Assembly (NCBI RefSeq): GCF_001050015.1
Contig: NZ_CVTB01000002.1
Location: 1 to 10,799, forward strand
DNA: 10,799 nt
Reading direction: 5' to 3'
DNA from: Mycolicibacterium malmesburyense
GTDB taxonomy: Bacteria > Actinomycetota > Actinomycetes > Mycobacteriales > Mycobacteriaceae
Below are positions 1-6,096 of this stretch, piece after piece. Position numbers and translations under genes: made by a program. Every line of letters begins with the position of its first letter. Position 1 is the first letter of the stretch. The notes beneath the pieces are model-generated. The model searched no databases and was not told the origin of the DNA. It saw only the letters and a program-made list of their open reading frames with translations.

Positions 1-360
<360 letters not shown>

Positions 361-361
361 A

Positions 362-838
362 GTGGTGCAACGTGATCGGCGCTGTCGACTGACCTCACGC
401 ACGCACCGGGTGCTCAGCGAGGACATACCCGCACCGGTCGGGGACGTGCGCGCGTTCTACGTCAACCTCGACAACCTGCCCACGGTGCACCCGCTCGTCG
501 TCTCGGTGCGCTCCGCCGACCGCAGGCCGGACGGGCAGGGCTATCAACAGGATTACCGCATCGTCGACCGGATCCGGATGGGGCCGATCACGATGCGCAC
601 GGCGTACCGGGCGCGGGTGGCCGTTTCCGCCGCCGGCGACGTGATAGCGCAGGCCCGGCAGTTTCCCGGGGTACGCCTGAACACGGCGGTCGACTTCGTT
701 CCGACGGGCACGGGCACGCGCGTGACCGAACGCATCACGATCGAGGCCCCACGGCCGTTGGCGGCGTTCACGGTTCGCGAGGCGACCCGGGCTCATCGCG
801 AGATGCTCGCCGGCATCCGCCGCCGATTCGAGGGCTAA
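362..838 (+). CDS. SRPBCC (START/Bet v1-like) family protein
   Basis: Encodes 158 residues from GTG 362, one base past the Ag85 stop, which suggests co-transcription. From about residue 15 the pattern fits the SRPBCC helix-grip fold, also annotated as polyketide cyclase/dehydrase: a first strand (THRVLSEDIPAP), the PVGDVRAFYVNLDN helix, alternating beta strands (YQQDYRIVDRI, TMRTAYRARVAV, TRVTERITIEAP) and a long closing helix (residues ~130-157). Family members bind hydrophobic ligands in a central cavity, and some act as cyclases or ligand carriers. No specific substrate can be inferred. No Shine-Dalgarno sequence precedes 362; GTG 365 or GTG 410 (142 residues) are alternative starts. The TAA stop (836-838) overlaps the TAG of the opposing gene in the bases CTAA. 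Confidence 0.75.
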   Translation: MVQRDRRCRLTSRTHRVLSEDIPAPVGDVRAFYVNLDNLPTVHPLVVSVRSADRRPDGQGYQQDYRIVDRIRMGPITMRTAYRARVAVSAAGDVIAQARQFPGVRLNTAVDFVPTGTGTRVTERITIEAPRPLAAFTVREATRAHREMLAGIRRRFEG

Positions 839-1254
839 GCGTCGTCGGGTGAGGTGGAATCCGTGGCCGAATCCGTGTTCGACGCGTCCAGCACGCTCAC
901 CGCGATGCCGTACGGCAGGAAGCGGACCTTGCGGGACGGGTCGGTGTTGTTCTTGTTCGCCCGCAGCGCATCCAGTTCGGTCGGATAGACCTGCTCGATG
1001 TGGGCACCTCCGTCGGCGTCCACGGTGAAGATCGCCCATACGCCGTCACCGGTCTCGCCGGTGGTCTCCGGCTCGCGTCGCGGCCGGGCCGAGCGGGTGA
1101 ACTCGTCGACCAGGTTGGCCCAGCCGGCGCGTTCTCCCGAGGTGCTGAAGAACTTGCCGAGGCCGTCGAGCGCATCGCGCAGCCCCTCACCCGCCTCGCG
1201 CACGACGCGGTCGAATTCCTCCGGGTCGATCCCGAACGGGCCGTTGCTGCTCAT
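835..1254 (-). CDS. Conserved mycobacterial hypothetical protein, 139 aa
   Basis: I recognise no named family but the text looks typical of a conserved mycobacterial hypothetical. The acidic, helical N-terminal part (residues ~9-57, PEEFDRVVREAGEGLRDAL) is followed by an Arg/Pro/Thr linker (57-68). A compact domain follows (70-123, GVWAIFTVDADGG, then HIEQVYPTELDALRANKNN and VRFLPYGIAVSVLD). The last 16 residues are Asp/Ser/Thr-rich and probably disordered. No signal peptide or membrane segment is present. The ATG start is supported by a GAGGAGGA ribosome-binding site 6 bases upstream (1261-1268 on the complement). It is divergent from the NTF2-like gene at 1360 across a 105-base gap and convergent with the SRPBCC gene by a 4-base stop overlap. 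Function unknown. Confidence 0.8.
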   Translation of the reverse strand: MSSNGPFGIDPEEFDRVVREAGEGLRDALDGLGKFFSTSGERAGWANLVDEFTRSARPRREPETTGETGDGVWAIFTVDADGGAHIEQVYPTELDALRANKNNTDPSRKVRFLPYGIAVSVLDASNTDSATDSTSPDDA

Positions 1255-1260
1255 GGTGCA

Positions 1261-1268
1261 TCCTCCTC
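1261..1268 (-). promoter_or_regulatory. Strong Shine-Dalgarno for the 835-1254 gene
   Basis: Read on the minus strand this is GAGGAGGA, six bases before ATG 1254. It fixes the start of the hypothetical protein and shows that this gene has a leadered transcript, unlike two plus-strand genes in the window. Confidence 0.75.
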
Positions 1269-1275
1269 ACCGCCC

Positions 1276-1305
1276 GCACACTGCACGGCGGTAATCCCAG
1301 TGTGC
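1276..1305. promoter_or_regulatory. Inverted repeat in divergent intergenic region, possible operator
   Basis: GCACACTG (1276-1283) and CAGTGTGC (1298-1305) are perfect 8-base inverted arms separated by 14 bases. They lie in the 105-base region between the divergent genes starting at 1254 (minus) and 1360 (plus). A dyad of this size in a shared promoter could bind a dimeric repressor. It could also be chance or an RNA hairpin in the minus-strand leader. No regulator gene is adjacent, so the operator role is inference. Confidence 0.3.
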
Positions 1306-1359
1306 CCGCAGGTGGAGAAGTAGTCGACTGAAGTGATCCCGAGGTGGTAGGCAACCTCT

Positions 1360-2160
1360 ATGGCCATCTCACCGGCGGACGCGCTGGCCGCGGTGGAACG
1401 ATCACCGGCCGCCGTCGCGGTCCACGACCGCGACGCGTGGGTGGCCGCCTTCACCTTCGACGCCGTCGTCGAGGATCCGGTCGGCTCGCATCCGCACCGG
1501 GGCACGCCGGCGATCACCCGCTTCTACGACACGTTCGTGGGGCCGCGTGACATCCGCTTCCACCGCGATGTCGACATCGTCGTGGGCGCGACCGTGATCC
1601 GGGATCTGGAACTCGAGGTCCAGATGGCGGCGGGAGTGACGATGCGCATCCCCGCCTATCTGCGCTACCACCTCGAGGGCGAGGCGGGTCAGCTGAAAAT
1701 CGCTGAGCTGTCGGCCTTTTGGGAGCTCCCGTCGATGGTCGGGCAGTTTCTCGCGAGCGGGATCCGATCGCTGCCCGCCGGGCTTGCGCTGTCCCGGGGG
1801 TTGCTCACCAACCAGGGTGCGGTGGGCGCGCTCGGCTTCCTCGGAGGGTTCCGCGGCGTCGGCCCGCCGGGTAAGCGCCGGTTCGGTGAGTTCCTCTCGG
1901 CCGCGCACACCGGCGATGAGGTCGGTCTGCGGCGCTGGTTGGGCGGTGGCACGCGGATCACCGCCGGTGACCACACCCCGATGAGCAGTACCGAACTGTT
2001 GTCCCGGCTGACCGGCGCCCGCTCGCGCAAAGTGATCGCCTCCGGCCACAGCCTGGTGTGCGGCATCGAGGGCGCCGGGGCACGCGACGTGCTCATCGCC
2101 GACGTCGCGGCGAAACCGTTCTCGATCAGGCGGATCCGCTACTACGCCGCGGCGACCTGA
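1360..2160 (+). CDS. NTF2/SnoaL-like (ketosteroid-isomerase-fold) protein, probably with a second degenerate domain
   Basis: Encodes 266 residues from ATG 1360. Residues ~8-122 look like an NTF2-like/SnoaL domain: the helix AVERSPAAVAVHDRDAWVAAF, then VVEDPVGSHPHRG, AITRFYDTFV and strands ending in ELSAFWELPSM. The DP.GS.P.RG segment is typical of ketosteroid-isomerase-like proteins. A middle stretch rich in Gly, Leu and Ala (123-170) links to residues ~174-264, where FGEFLSAAHTGDEVGLRRWL and later beta strands suggest a shortened second copy of the fold. NTF2-like pockets bind small hydrophobic ligands, sometimes as isomerases or hydrolases; the substrate here is unknown. No signal peptide is seen. 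A GAGGTGG sequence lies ~12 bases upstream and could pair with ACCTC just before the start. Confidence 0.75.
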   Translation: MAISPADALAAVERSPAAVAVHDRDAWVAAFTFDAVVEDPVGSHPHRGTPAITRFYDTFVGPRDIRFHRDVDIVVGATVIRDLELEVQMAAGVTMRIPAYLRYHLEGEAGQLKIAELSAFWELPSMVGQFLASGIRSLPAGLALSRGLLTNQGAVGALGFLGGFRGVGPPGKRRFGEFLSAAHTGDEVGLRRWLGGGTRITAGDHTPMSSTELLSRLTGARSRKVIASGHSLVCGIEGAGARDVLIADVAAKPFSIRRIRYYAAAT

Positions 2161-2161
2161 A

Positions 2162-2184
2162 CCGCCGGACGGACCCGCCGGACG
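2162..2184 (+). repeat. Short tandem repeat CCGCCGGACG in the 58-base gap before the membrane-protein gene
   Basis: CCGCCGGACG occurs at 2162-2171 and 2175-2184, three bases apart (period 13), immediately after the NTF2-like stop. A small CGCCC/GGGCG hairpin follows before ATG 2219. Either could be a weak terminator or a regulator site, or simply GC-rich spacer. Confidence 0.35.
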
Positions 2185-2218
2185 TTTCGCCCCAACGGGC
2201 GGGGGCAACCCGGCAACC

Positions 2219-2656
2219 ATGCGACACACTGATTCACGGGAGCTCGCGATCGCCGGCGTGCTGGTGGCCGCGGTCCTGGCGTCCTGCCTGATCCTGCCCG
2301 CTATGGGAAGGCTTACGACGTTCGACGGGACGTGGGCGGCCGCCGCGATCCTCGGTATCCCGACCGTCACGGTGCTGGTCGTCACCGGCTACCGGCACTA
2401 CGGGCTGGCCCGCAGCGTGGCCGTCGCGATGGCGGTGATGAGCATCGCCCTGATCGCGAGCTTGGTGTTCTCGGTGTTCGTGGTGGCTTCCGCGATGAGC
2501 GGTTCGGCCACGACCCTGGCCATGGGGGTGTTCTTGTACGGGATTCCGGCCGCCATCGTCGTCTCGCTCGGGCTCCTGGCGCTCAAACTGGTCCCGCCCA
2601 GGCATCCGTCGATCCGTCGTTTGACGGCCCCCGCCGCGGGTAATCCGGCCGCATGA
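2219..2656 (+). CDS. Four-helix integral membrane protein, hypothetical
   Basis: Encodes 145 residues with four clear hydrophobic segments at about 10-29, 39-57, 66-92 and 99-124. The loops are short and charged (GYRHYGLARS) and the C-terminal tail is basic and proline-containing (KLVPPRHPSIRR), predicted to be cytoplasmic by the positive-inside rule. No catalytic motif or transporter signature is visible and I do not recognise the family. It lies 58 bases after the NTF2-like gene. Its stop TGA overlaps the ATG of the next gene (ATGA, 2653-2656), a classic arrangement for translational coupling, so the membrane protein and the acidic protein are probably made together. No strong Shine-Dalgarno precedes the ATG. 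Confidence 0.75.
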   Translation: MRHTDSRELAIAGVLVAAVLASCLILPAMGRLTTFDGTWAAAAILGIPTVTVLVVTGYRHYGLARSVAVAMAVMSIALIASLVFSVFVVASAMSGSATTLAMGVFLYGIPAAIVVSLGLLALKLVPPRHPSIRRLTAPAAGNPAA

Positions 2657-2838
2657 CTCCGCGCGAAGACGACGACACCAGCGAAGAAGGCGTCACCGAG
2701 GACGACCACGTGGCGGCATCCCGCGCCGGCAAGGACAGCGGGGACGACGACGGCACCTACGTCGGTCGCACCTTCTCCGACGACGCGATCGACGCAGAGG
2801 AGACCGGGGCCGAGGCACGCAGCAACGACGGTCGGTGA
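2653..2838 (+). CDS. Small, highly acidic protein coupled to the membrane protein, 61 aa
   Basis: The start ATG shares its last two bases with the stop of the preceding membrane-protein gene. Of 61 residues, 20 are Asp or Glu against 6 Arg or Lys, a net charge near -14. The first ~33 residues are a polar Asp/Glu/Ser/Thr run likely to be disordered. A more patterned C-terminal part follows (GTYVGRTFSDDAIDAEETGA). Asp- and Glu-heavy text can arise by chance in GC-rich antisense frames, but the tight ATGA coupling and coherent motif favour a real gene. I recognise no function. A role as a partner or regulator of the membrane protein is only inference from position. Confidence 0.65.
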   Translation: MTPREDDDTSEEGVTEDDHVAASRAGKDSGDDDGTYVGRTFSDDAIDAEETGAEARSNDGR

Positions 2839-2959
2839 CGGGCCGGACTTCGGGATCGCGGAACGGTCGGGTGAACGTCGCGAGGGGTTTGCGCAGGGTG
2901 TCTCGATTCGGTCGCGGCGGTCGCGTCGCGTGCGGCGCGCAGCGGGCGCGTGAGACGGT

Positions 2960-3541
2960 ATGAGCACCATGCCTGCCGAGGACGAGATCACCGAGATCAC
3001 CTACGAGGAATTCGGTCGCCGATTCTTCGAGGTCGCCGTGACCGAGGACCGCGTCGGCGACGCGATCGCCGATATCGCGGGCGACGAGTTCGAAATGGGC
3101 CCCATCGCCCAGGGACCGGGGAAAATCGCGAAGGTCACCGCGCGGGTCCGGATCCAGAAACCGCGTTTGACCCGCCACATCGGGCCGATGATCACCTTCG
3201 CGATCCGCATTCCACTGGAGATCGACATGATGGTCGATCTGCGCATCGACAAGCCGAAGTTCATGGTGTTCGGCGAGATCGCGCTGCGCGCCACCGCCCG
3301 GGCAGCCGAACCGCTGCTGCTGATCCTCGACGTCGAGAAGCCGCGGGCGTCCGACATCTCCATCCACGTGACGTCCAAGTCGCTGCGCGGCGAACTGGTC
3401 CGCATCCTCGGTGGTATCGACGCCGAGGTCCGCCGGTTCATCGCCGCGCACGTCGCCGGCGAGATCGACAGCCCTGCCTCCCAGAAAGCCAAGGTGATCG
3501 ATGTGGGGTCCACCATCGACACCGCCTGGACGGGCGTCTGA
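2960..3541 (+). CDS. Conserved beta-rich hypothetical protein, 193 aa
   Basis: No signal peptide or membrane helix is present. After an acidic N-terminus (1-45) the protein has a series of alternating hydrophobic strands: KVTARVRIQKPRL, MITFAIRIPLEIDMMVDLRI, FMVFGEIALRATARA and LLLILDVEKP. An amphipathic helix follows (142-169, LRGELVRILGGIDAEVRRFI). This layout recalls lipid-binding proteins with a curved sheet and a closing helix (TULIP-like or DUF2993-like), but that is a fold guess and not a recognised match. The start is ATG 2960 with a weak GAGACGG upstream; ATG 2969 (residue 4) is possible. It follows a 121-base gap and precedes the DUF732 gene by 25 bases. Function unknown. Confidence 0.75.
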   Translation: MSTMPAEDEITEITYEEFGRRFFEVAVTEDRVGDAIADIAGDEFEMGPIAQGPGKIAKVTARVRIQKPRLTRHIGPMITFAIRIPLEIDMMVDLRIDKPKFMVFGEIALRATARAAEPLLLILDVEKPRASDISIHVTSKSLRGELVRILGGIDAEVRRFIAAHVAGEIDSPASQKAKVIDVGSTIDTAWTGV

Positions 3542-3554
3542 GGGGGCGACGGCG

Positions 3555-3560
3555 TAGGAT
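3555..3560 (+). promoter_or_regulatory. -10 element TAGGAT for a leaderless transcript
   Basis: TAGGAT fits the mycobacterial SigA -10 consensus TANNNT. Six bases separate it from GTG 3567, so transcription would begin at the start codon itself. No Shine-Dalgarno sequence lies between them, and none would fit. Leaderless mRNAs starting with ATG or GTG are common in mycobacteria. No good -35 hexamer is seen, which is also usual there. Confidence 0.55.
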
Positions 3561-3566
3561 TCGCCG

Positions 3567-3932
3567 GTGCTTAGCAAACCCGTATCGGCGCTCGTTGCGA
3601 CCACCGGACTCCTGGCAGCCGCGGCCGTGGTGGCCGCCCCGGCGCAGGCCGACCCCGTCGACGACGCGTTCATCAACGCGGTGACCGAGGCCGGCGTCGT
3701 GATGAGCGATCCGAGCAGCGCCGCCGCCGTCGGTCAGCAGGTGTGCCCCATGCTGGCCGAACCGGGCCAGAACGCCGCCGACGTCGCCGCCAAGGTCGCG
3801 GACATGGGCGGCATGCCCCTGGGCCCGGCCACCATGTTCACCGGCATCGCGATCTCGATGTTCTGCCCCGCAATGGTGTCGTCGATCGCCGACGGCAGGT
3901 CGCCGATCCCGCTCCCGTTCCTCGGTATCTAA
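3567..3932 (+). CDS. Secreted DUF732-family protein
   Basis: Encodes 121 residues from a GTG start placed six bases after a TAGGAT -10 box. The N-terminus is a clear Sec signal peptide: a short basic start (MLSK), a hydrophobic core and an AQA site with likely cleavage after residue 28, before DPVDDAF. The mature part has the DUF732 pattern: DD.F.. near its start, a helix ending in QQVCPML (Cys60) and a second Cys in MFCPAMV (Cys100), presumably disulphide-bonded outside the cell. DUF732 proteins are small secreted mycobacterial proteins without an established function. The Pro-rich end (SPIPLPFLGI) closes at a TAA that overlaps the stop of the opposing SGNH hydrolase gene by four bases. Confidence 0.85.
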   Translation: MLSKPVSALVATTGLLAAAAVVAAPAQADPVDDAFINAVTEAGVVMSDPSSAAAVGQQVCPMLAEPGQNAADVAAKVADMGGMPLGPATMFTGIAISMFCPAMVSSIADGRSPIPLPFLGI

Positions 3933-4699
3933 ACCGCGAGGCTTCGTAGCAGCGGGCGTTTCGGTCCGCGGCCGTCTCCGCTCGAGCGGCCCCGAAGGTG
4001 CCGCCAGAACCACGGCATCAGCATGTTCTGGGTCCACAACAGCTGGGCGTAAGCCTGCGACCGCAGCGGAGGCCGCTGCGACGTGTCCGCCGGCAACGTC
4101 CAGTCGCCGTTGCTGCCCGGCAGCCCGAGTGCCTCGGCCGCGGCGTCGGCGAACAGCGCGTGGCCCTTGCTGGAGCCGTGCACGCGGTCGTCGCTCCACG
4201 TGTCCAGATCGGTCATCGACGGCGCCGCGAACAGGTCGACGAGCCGGAATCCGTGCCGGTCCGCGGCGGCCCTGATCTCGGCGTTGACGCGCTCGACGCG
4301 ACCGGCGATCACCCGGCCGATCGGCAGGATCCGGGCCAGGTCGGGAAACGTCGTGGTCACGACGGTCGCATCCGAGCCGGCGAGCCGGTCGTGCAGCTCG
4401 TCGAGCTCCGCGAGCGCCTCATCGAAGTGGCGGCCGGGGCGGGTGACGTCGTTCATGCCGATGCACACGGTGATGAGGTCCGGCCGCAGGGCCAAGGCCT
4501 GGGGAAGTTGCTCATCGAGCACATCGCGGATCCGTCTGCCCCGCACCGCGAGGTTGGCGTAGGCCAGGCCGGGCTGTTGGGCGTCGAGGATCGCCGCGAG
4601 GCGGTCGGCGAACCCGACCAGCGCCCCGGACTCGTCGACGTCCCAGAGCCCCTCGGTCTGGCTGTCACCGATGGCGACGTAGCGGCTGTACCGAACCAC
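3929..4699 (-). CDS. SGNH/GDSL-family hydrolase (lipase/esterase-like)
   Basis: Encodes 256 residues from GTG 4699. The SGNH blocks are complete: block I GDSQTEG with nucleophile Ser13, the oxyanion Gly54 (LAVRGRRIRD), block III GMND with Asn83, and block V DDRVHGS with Asp171 and His174. SGNH enzymes hydrolyse esters of lipids or carbohydrates; the natural substrate is not deducible. There is no signal peptide, so it should be cytosolic, and the C-terminal region (QNMLMPWFWRHLRGR) is aromatic and basic. I chose GTG 4699 because block I then falls near the N-terminus as usual, AAGG lies 8 bases upstream, and the 55-base overlap implied by ATG 4765 disappears. It starts 10 bases after the ankyrin-gene stop, so the two are likely one operon. 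Confidence 0.9.
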   Translation of the reverse strand: MVRYSRYVAIGDSQTEGLWDVDESGALVGFADRLAAILDAQQPGLAYANLAVRGRRIRDVLDEQLPQALALRPDLITVCIGMNDVTRPGRHFDEALAELDELHDRLAGSDATVVTTTFPDLARILPIGRVIAGRVERVNAEIRAAADRHGFRLVDLFAAPSMTDLDTWSDDRVHGSSKGHALFADAAAEALGLPGSNGDWTLPADTSQRPPLRSQAYAQLLWTQNMLMPWFWRHLRGRSSGDGRGPKRPLLRSLAV

Positions 4700-4709
4700 G
4701 ATGAGGACC

Positions 4710-5666
4710 TTAACGGCGAAGGGCCGCCGCGACCTGTTGAGCGCCTGCGCCGGCCGCGAGTTCACGGTGTCGTTGAGTTATCCGGGCGCCGCCGGAGCGC
4801 AGCGCCTCGACGACGTCGACGACGACGCCGGCCCGACGCACGGCGGACTCCGCCGCCGAGGCACACCACGACATCAGCGCGTCGAGACCGCGTTCGGGGT
4901 CGGCGCCGTGTTCGACGAGCGCCGCGACGGTCGCAGGCAGCAGGAGCCGCGCGGCCCGCTCCACGGGTCGGGTGCCGTCGGGCAACGCGGCGTCGACGGC
5001 CGCGCCGGCCCGCACCAGGGCGCGCACCATCTCGGGGTTGACGTTGTCGCCCTGGCCGCTGAGGACGTGCAACGGTGTGGCGCCGTCAGAGTCGAGCAGC
5101 GTCGCCGGGACTCCGTTGGCCAGGGCGTGGTTCAGCGCCACGGCGCGGCCCTCGCGCACGATCTCGTGCAGGATCGTGGTGTGGCGCTCGCCGCACGCCG
5201 ACAACTCGATGCGGCGTCCGGCATCGGCGCCCGCGTCGATCAGGGCCACCGCGATGCCCAAACCCGGGGAGCGCACCGCGTACCAGAGCGGTGACGCACC
5301 GCACGGATCCACCGGATCGGGGTCGGCGCCCATCGCGAGCAGTTCGATCACCGCCGAGTCGCCGCGCTGCGCCCGGCTGAACAGGTCCAGGATTTCCGGC
5401 TGCAGCGCCTCGGTCCATGCCGGCGGCGCGACGTCCAGCCCGGCCAGCGCTCGCAGTGCCCGTTCGCGCCGCGGGCCGAGGTCGTACCAGGGCCAGGGAC
5501 CCTCGCCGCGGGCGACGAAATCGGTCACCGGCATGCGCGTTTCGGTGGGGTCCGATCCCGCCCCGTGGGCGCGGAATACCAGATCTGCGCCGTCCACGGC
5601 GATGACGACGCAAGCGGGCCCGTCCTGGTATCGGGCGAGTTCGGCCACAGCGAGGATTGTGCCCAA
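4710..5666 (-). CDS. Ankyrin-repeat protein
   Basis: Up to 318 residues from TTG 5666. Residues 1-85 are a domain I do not recognise, with strands ACVVIAVDGADLVFRA and a Trp-rich GEGPWPWYDLGP segment. Ankyrin-type repeats span roughly 90-258, with G.SPLWYAVRSPGLGIAVAL, TTILHEIVREGRAVALNHAL, the clearest unit DGATPLHVLSGQG followed by VRALVRAGAAVDA, and DGTRPVERAARLL. The C-terminus (260-318) is Ala-rich and helical and may hold a degenerate further repeat. Ankyrin repeats bind other proteins; the partner is unknown. No secretion signal is present. The TTG start is doubtful because a 12-bp hairpin ends six bases upstream; GTG 5648 is an alternative. The gene is immediately upstream of the SGNH hydrolase. 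Confidence 0.85.
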   Translation of the reverse strand: MGTILAVAELARYQDGPACVVIAVDGADLVFRAHGAGSDPTETRMPVTDFVARGEGPWPWYDLGPRRERALRALAGLDVAPPAWTEALQPEILDLFSRAQRGDSAVIELLAMGADPDPVDPCGASPLWYAVRSPGLGIAVALIDAGADAGRRIELSACGERHTTILHEIVREGRAVALNHALANGVPATLLDSDGATPLHVLSGQGDNVNPEMVRALVRAGAAVDAALPDGTRPVERAARLLLPATVAALVEHGADPERGLDALMSWCASAAESAVRRAGVVVDVVEALRSGGARITQRHRELAAGAGAQQVAAALRR

Positions 5667-5672
5667 ACGCGA

Positions 5673-5700
5673 AGAGGGGCACCCCGACGGGTGCCCCTCT
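5673..5700 (-). terminator. Strong perfect hairpin, likely terminator of the small secreted protein gene
   Basis: Perfect 12-base inverted arms, AGAGGGGCACCC and GGGTGCCCCTCT, surround a 4-base CGAC loop. It lies 25 bases after the stop of the 5725-6030 gene and just before the ankyrin gene on the same strand. No U-tract follows in either direction; mycobacterial terminators often lack one. A transcript entering the ankyrin gene would carry this hairpin against its start codon. Confidence 0.7.
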
Positions 5701-5724
5701 GGTGCCGTATTGGCATAGGGCCGG

Positions 5725-6030
5725 CTACTTCACGTCTACGTAGACGGTGCGTTCCTGCTGCGTCGTGTAGTTGCGGCTACTACCGATCACCGGCGTGCCC
5801 GCGTCGATCTTGGTGTGGGTGGGGCCCTTGCGGACCGCGACCACCTCCGCCTCGCTGAGCGGGGACGTGCCGACCTGGGTGACGATGACCGTGTAACCCT
5901 CAGACCTCAGCTGGTTGATGGTGTCCTGCGCGTTCTGGGGCCCCGTCGGCGCGGCGGCAACCGGTGCGGCCAACCCGATCAGGGCGGCGGCCAGCCCGCT
6001 CGCTACGGCGGCGATACCTGACTTCCTCAT
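5725..6030 (-). CDS. Small secreted mycobacterial protein, 101 aa
   Basis: I start it at ATG 6030, not at the upstream in-frame ATG 6087, because a signal peptide then begins directly (MRKSG) and GAGAGG lies 8 bases upstream. The signal peptide has a hydrophobic core and likely ends at VAAA, residue 27. The mature ~74 residues (PTGPQNAQDTINQLRSEGYT, then QVGTSPLSEAEVVAVRKG) match a widespread type of small mycobacterial secreted protein in which a helix is followed by a GY.V strand and a GTSPL motif. As I recall, relatives often have Cys in the PLSEC-type position; here it is Ala and the mature protein has no cysteine. It is followed by a strong hairpin. Function unknown. Confidence 0.8.
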   Translation of the reverse strand: MRKSGIAAVASGLAAALIGLAAPVAAAPTGPQNAQDTINQLRSEGYTVIVTQVGTSPLSEAEVVAVRKGPTHTKIDAGTPVIGSSRNYTTQQERTVYVDVK

Positions 6031-6038
6031 GTGTCCTG

Positions 6039-6044
6039 CCTCTC
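6039..6044 (-). promoter_or_regulatory. Ribosome-binding site deciding the start at 6030
   Basis: Minus-strand GAGAGG lies eight bases before ATG 6030. Together with the signal peptide starting at that ATG, it rejects the longer form from ATG 6087, whose extra 19 residues have no secretory character. Confidence 0.6.
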
Positions 6045-6063
6045 TTCTGTTGTCGTTGGAGCC

Positions 6064-6096
6064 GCCGAAATCGGGGTTACACCACACCGTTTCGGC
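6064..6096. promoter_or_regulatory. Short inverted repeat upstream of the small secreted protein gene
   Basis: GCCGAAA (6064-6070) and TTTCGGC (6090-6096) are perfect 7-base inverted arms separated by 19 bases, 34 to 66 bases before ATG 6030. It falls where the promoter or 5' leader should be and could be an operator. No TANNNT -10 box could be placed with confidence on the minus strand here, so the role is unproven. Confidence 0.2.

Noticed and set aside
395..1039. Long minus-strand open frame over the SRPBCC gene and the start of the opposing gene
   Set aside because: It is an Arg/His/Gly-rich shadow typical of GC-rich antisense frames, conflicts with two well-supported genes and shows no domain.
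1402..2385. 327-codon minus-strand frame across the NTF2-like and membrane-protein genes
   Set aside because: The composition is Arg/Ala/Gly-rich low-information shadow; the plus-strand genes show recognisable domains and helices.
4700..4765. Longer SGNH hydrolase beginning at ATG 4765
   Set aside because: It would add 22 residues without secretory or family character and overlap the ankyrin gene by 55 bases; GTG 4699 has a ribosome site and places GDSQ at the usual position.
3998..5041. 347-codon plus-strand frame opposite the SGNH and ankyrin genes
   Set aside because: It spans two well-supported genes on the other strand and ends in a long Arg/Pro run with no domain.
5673..5700. Hairpin as a CRISPR or REP-type repeat unit
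   Set aside because: It occurs once in the window and sits exactly after a gene end, so a terminator explains it better.
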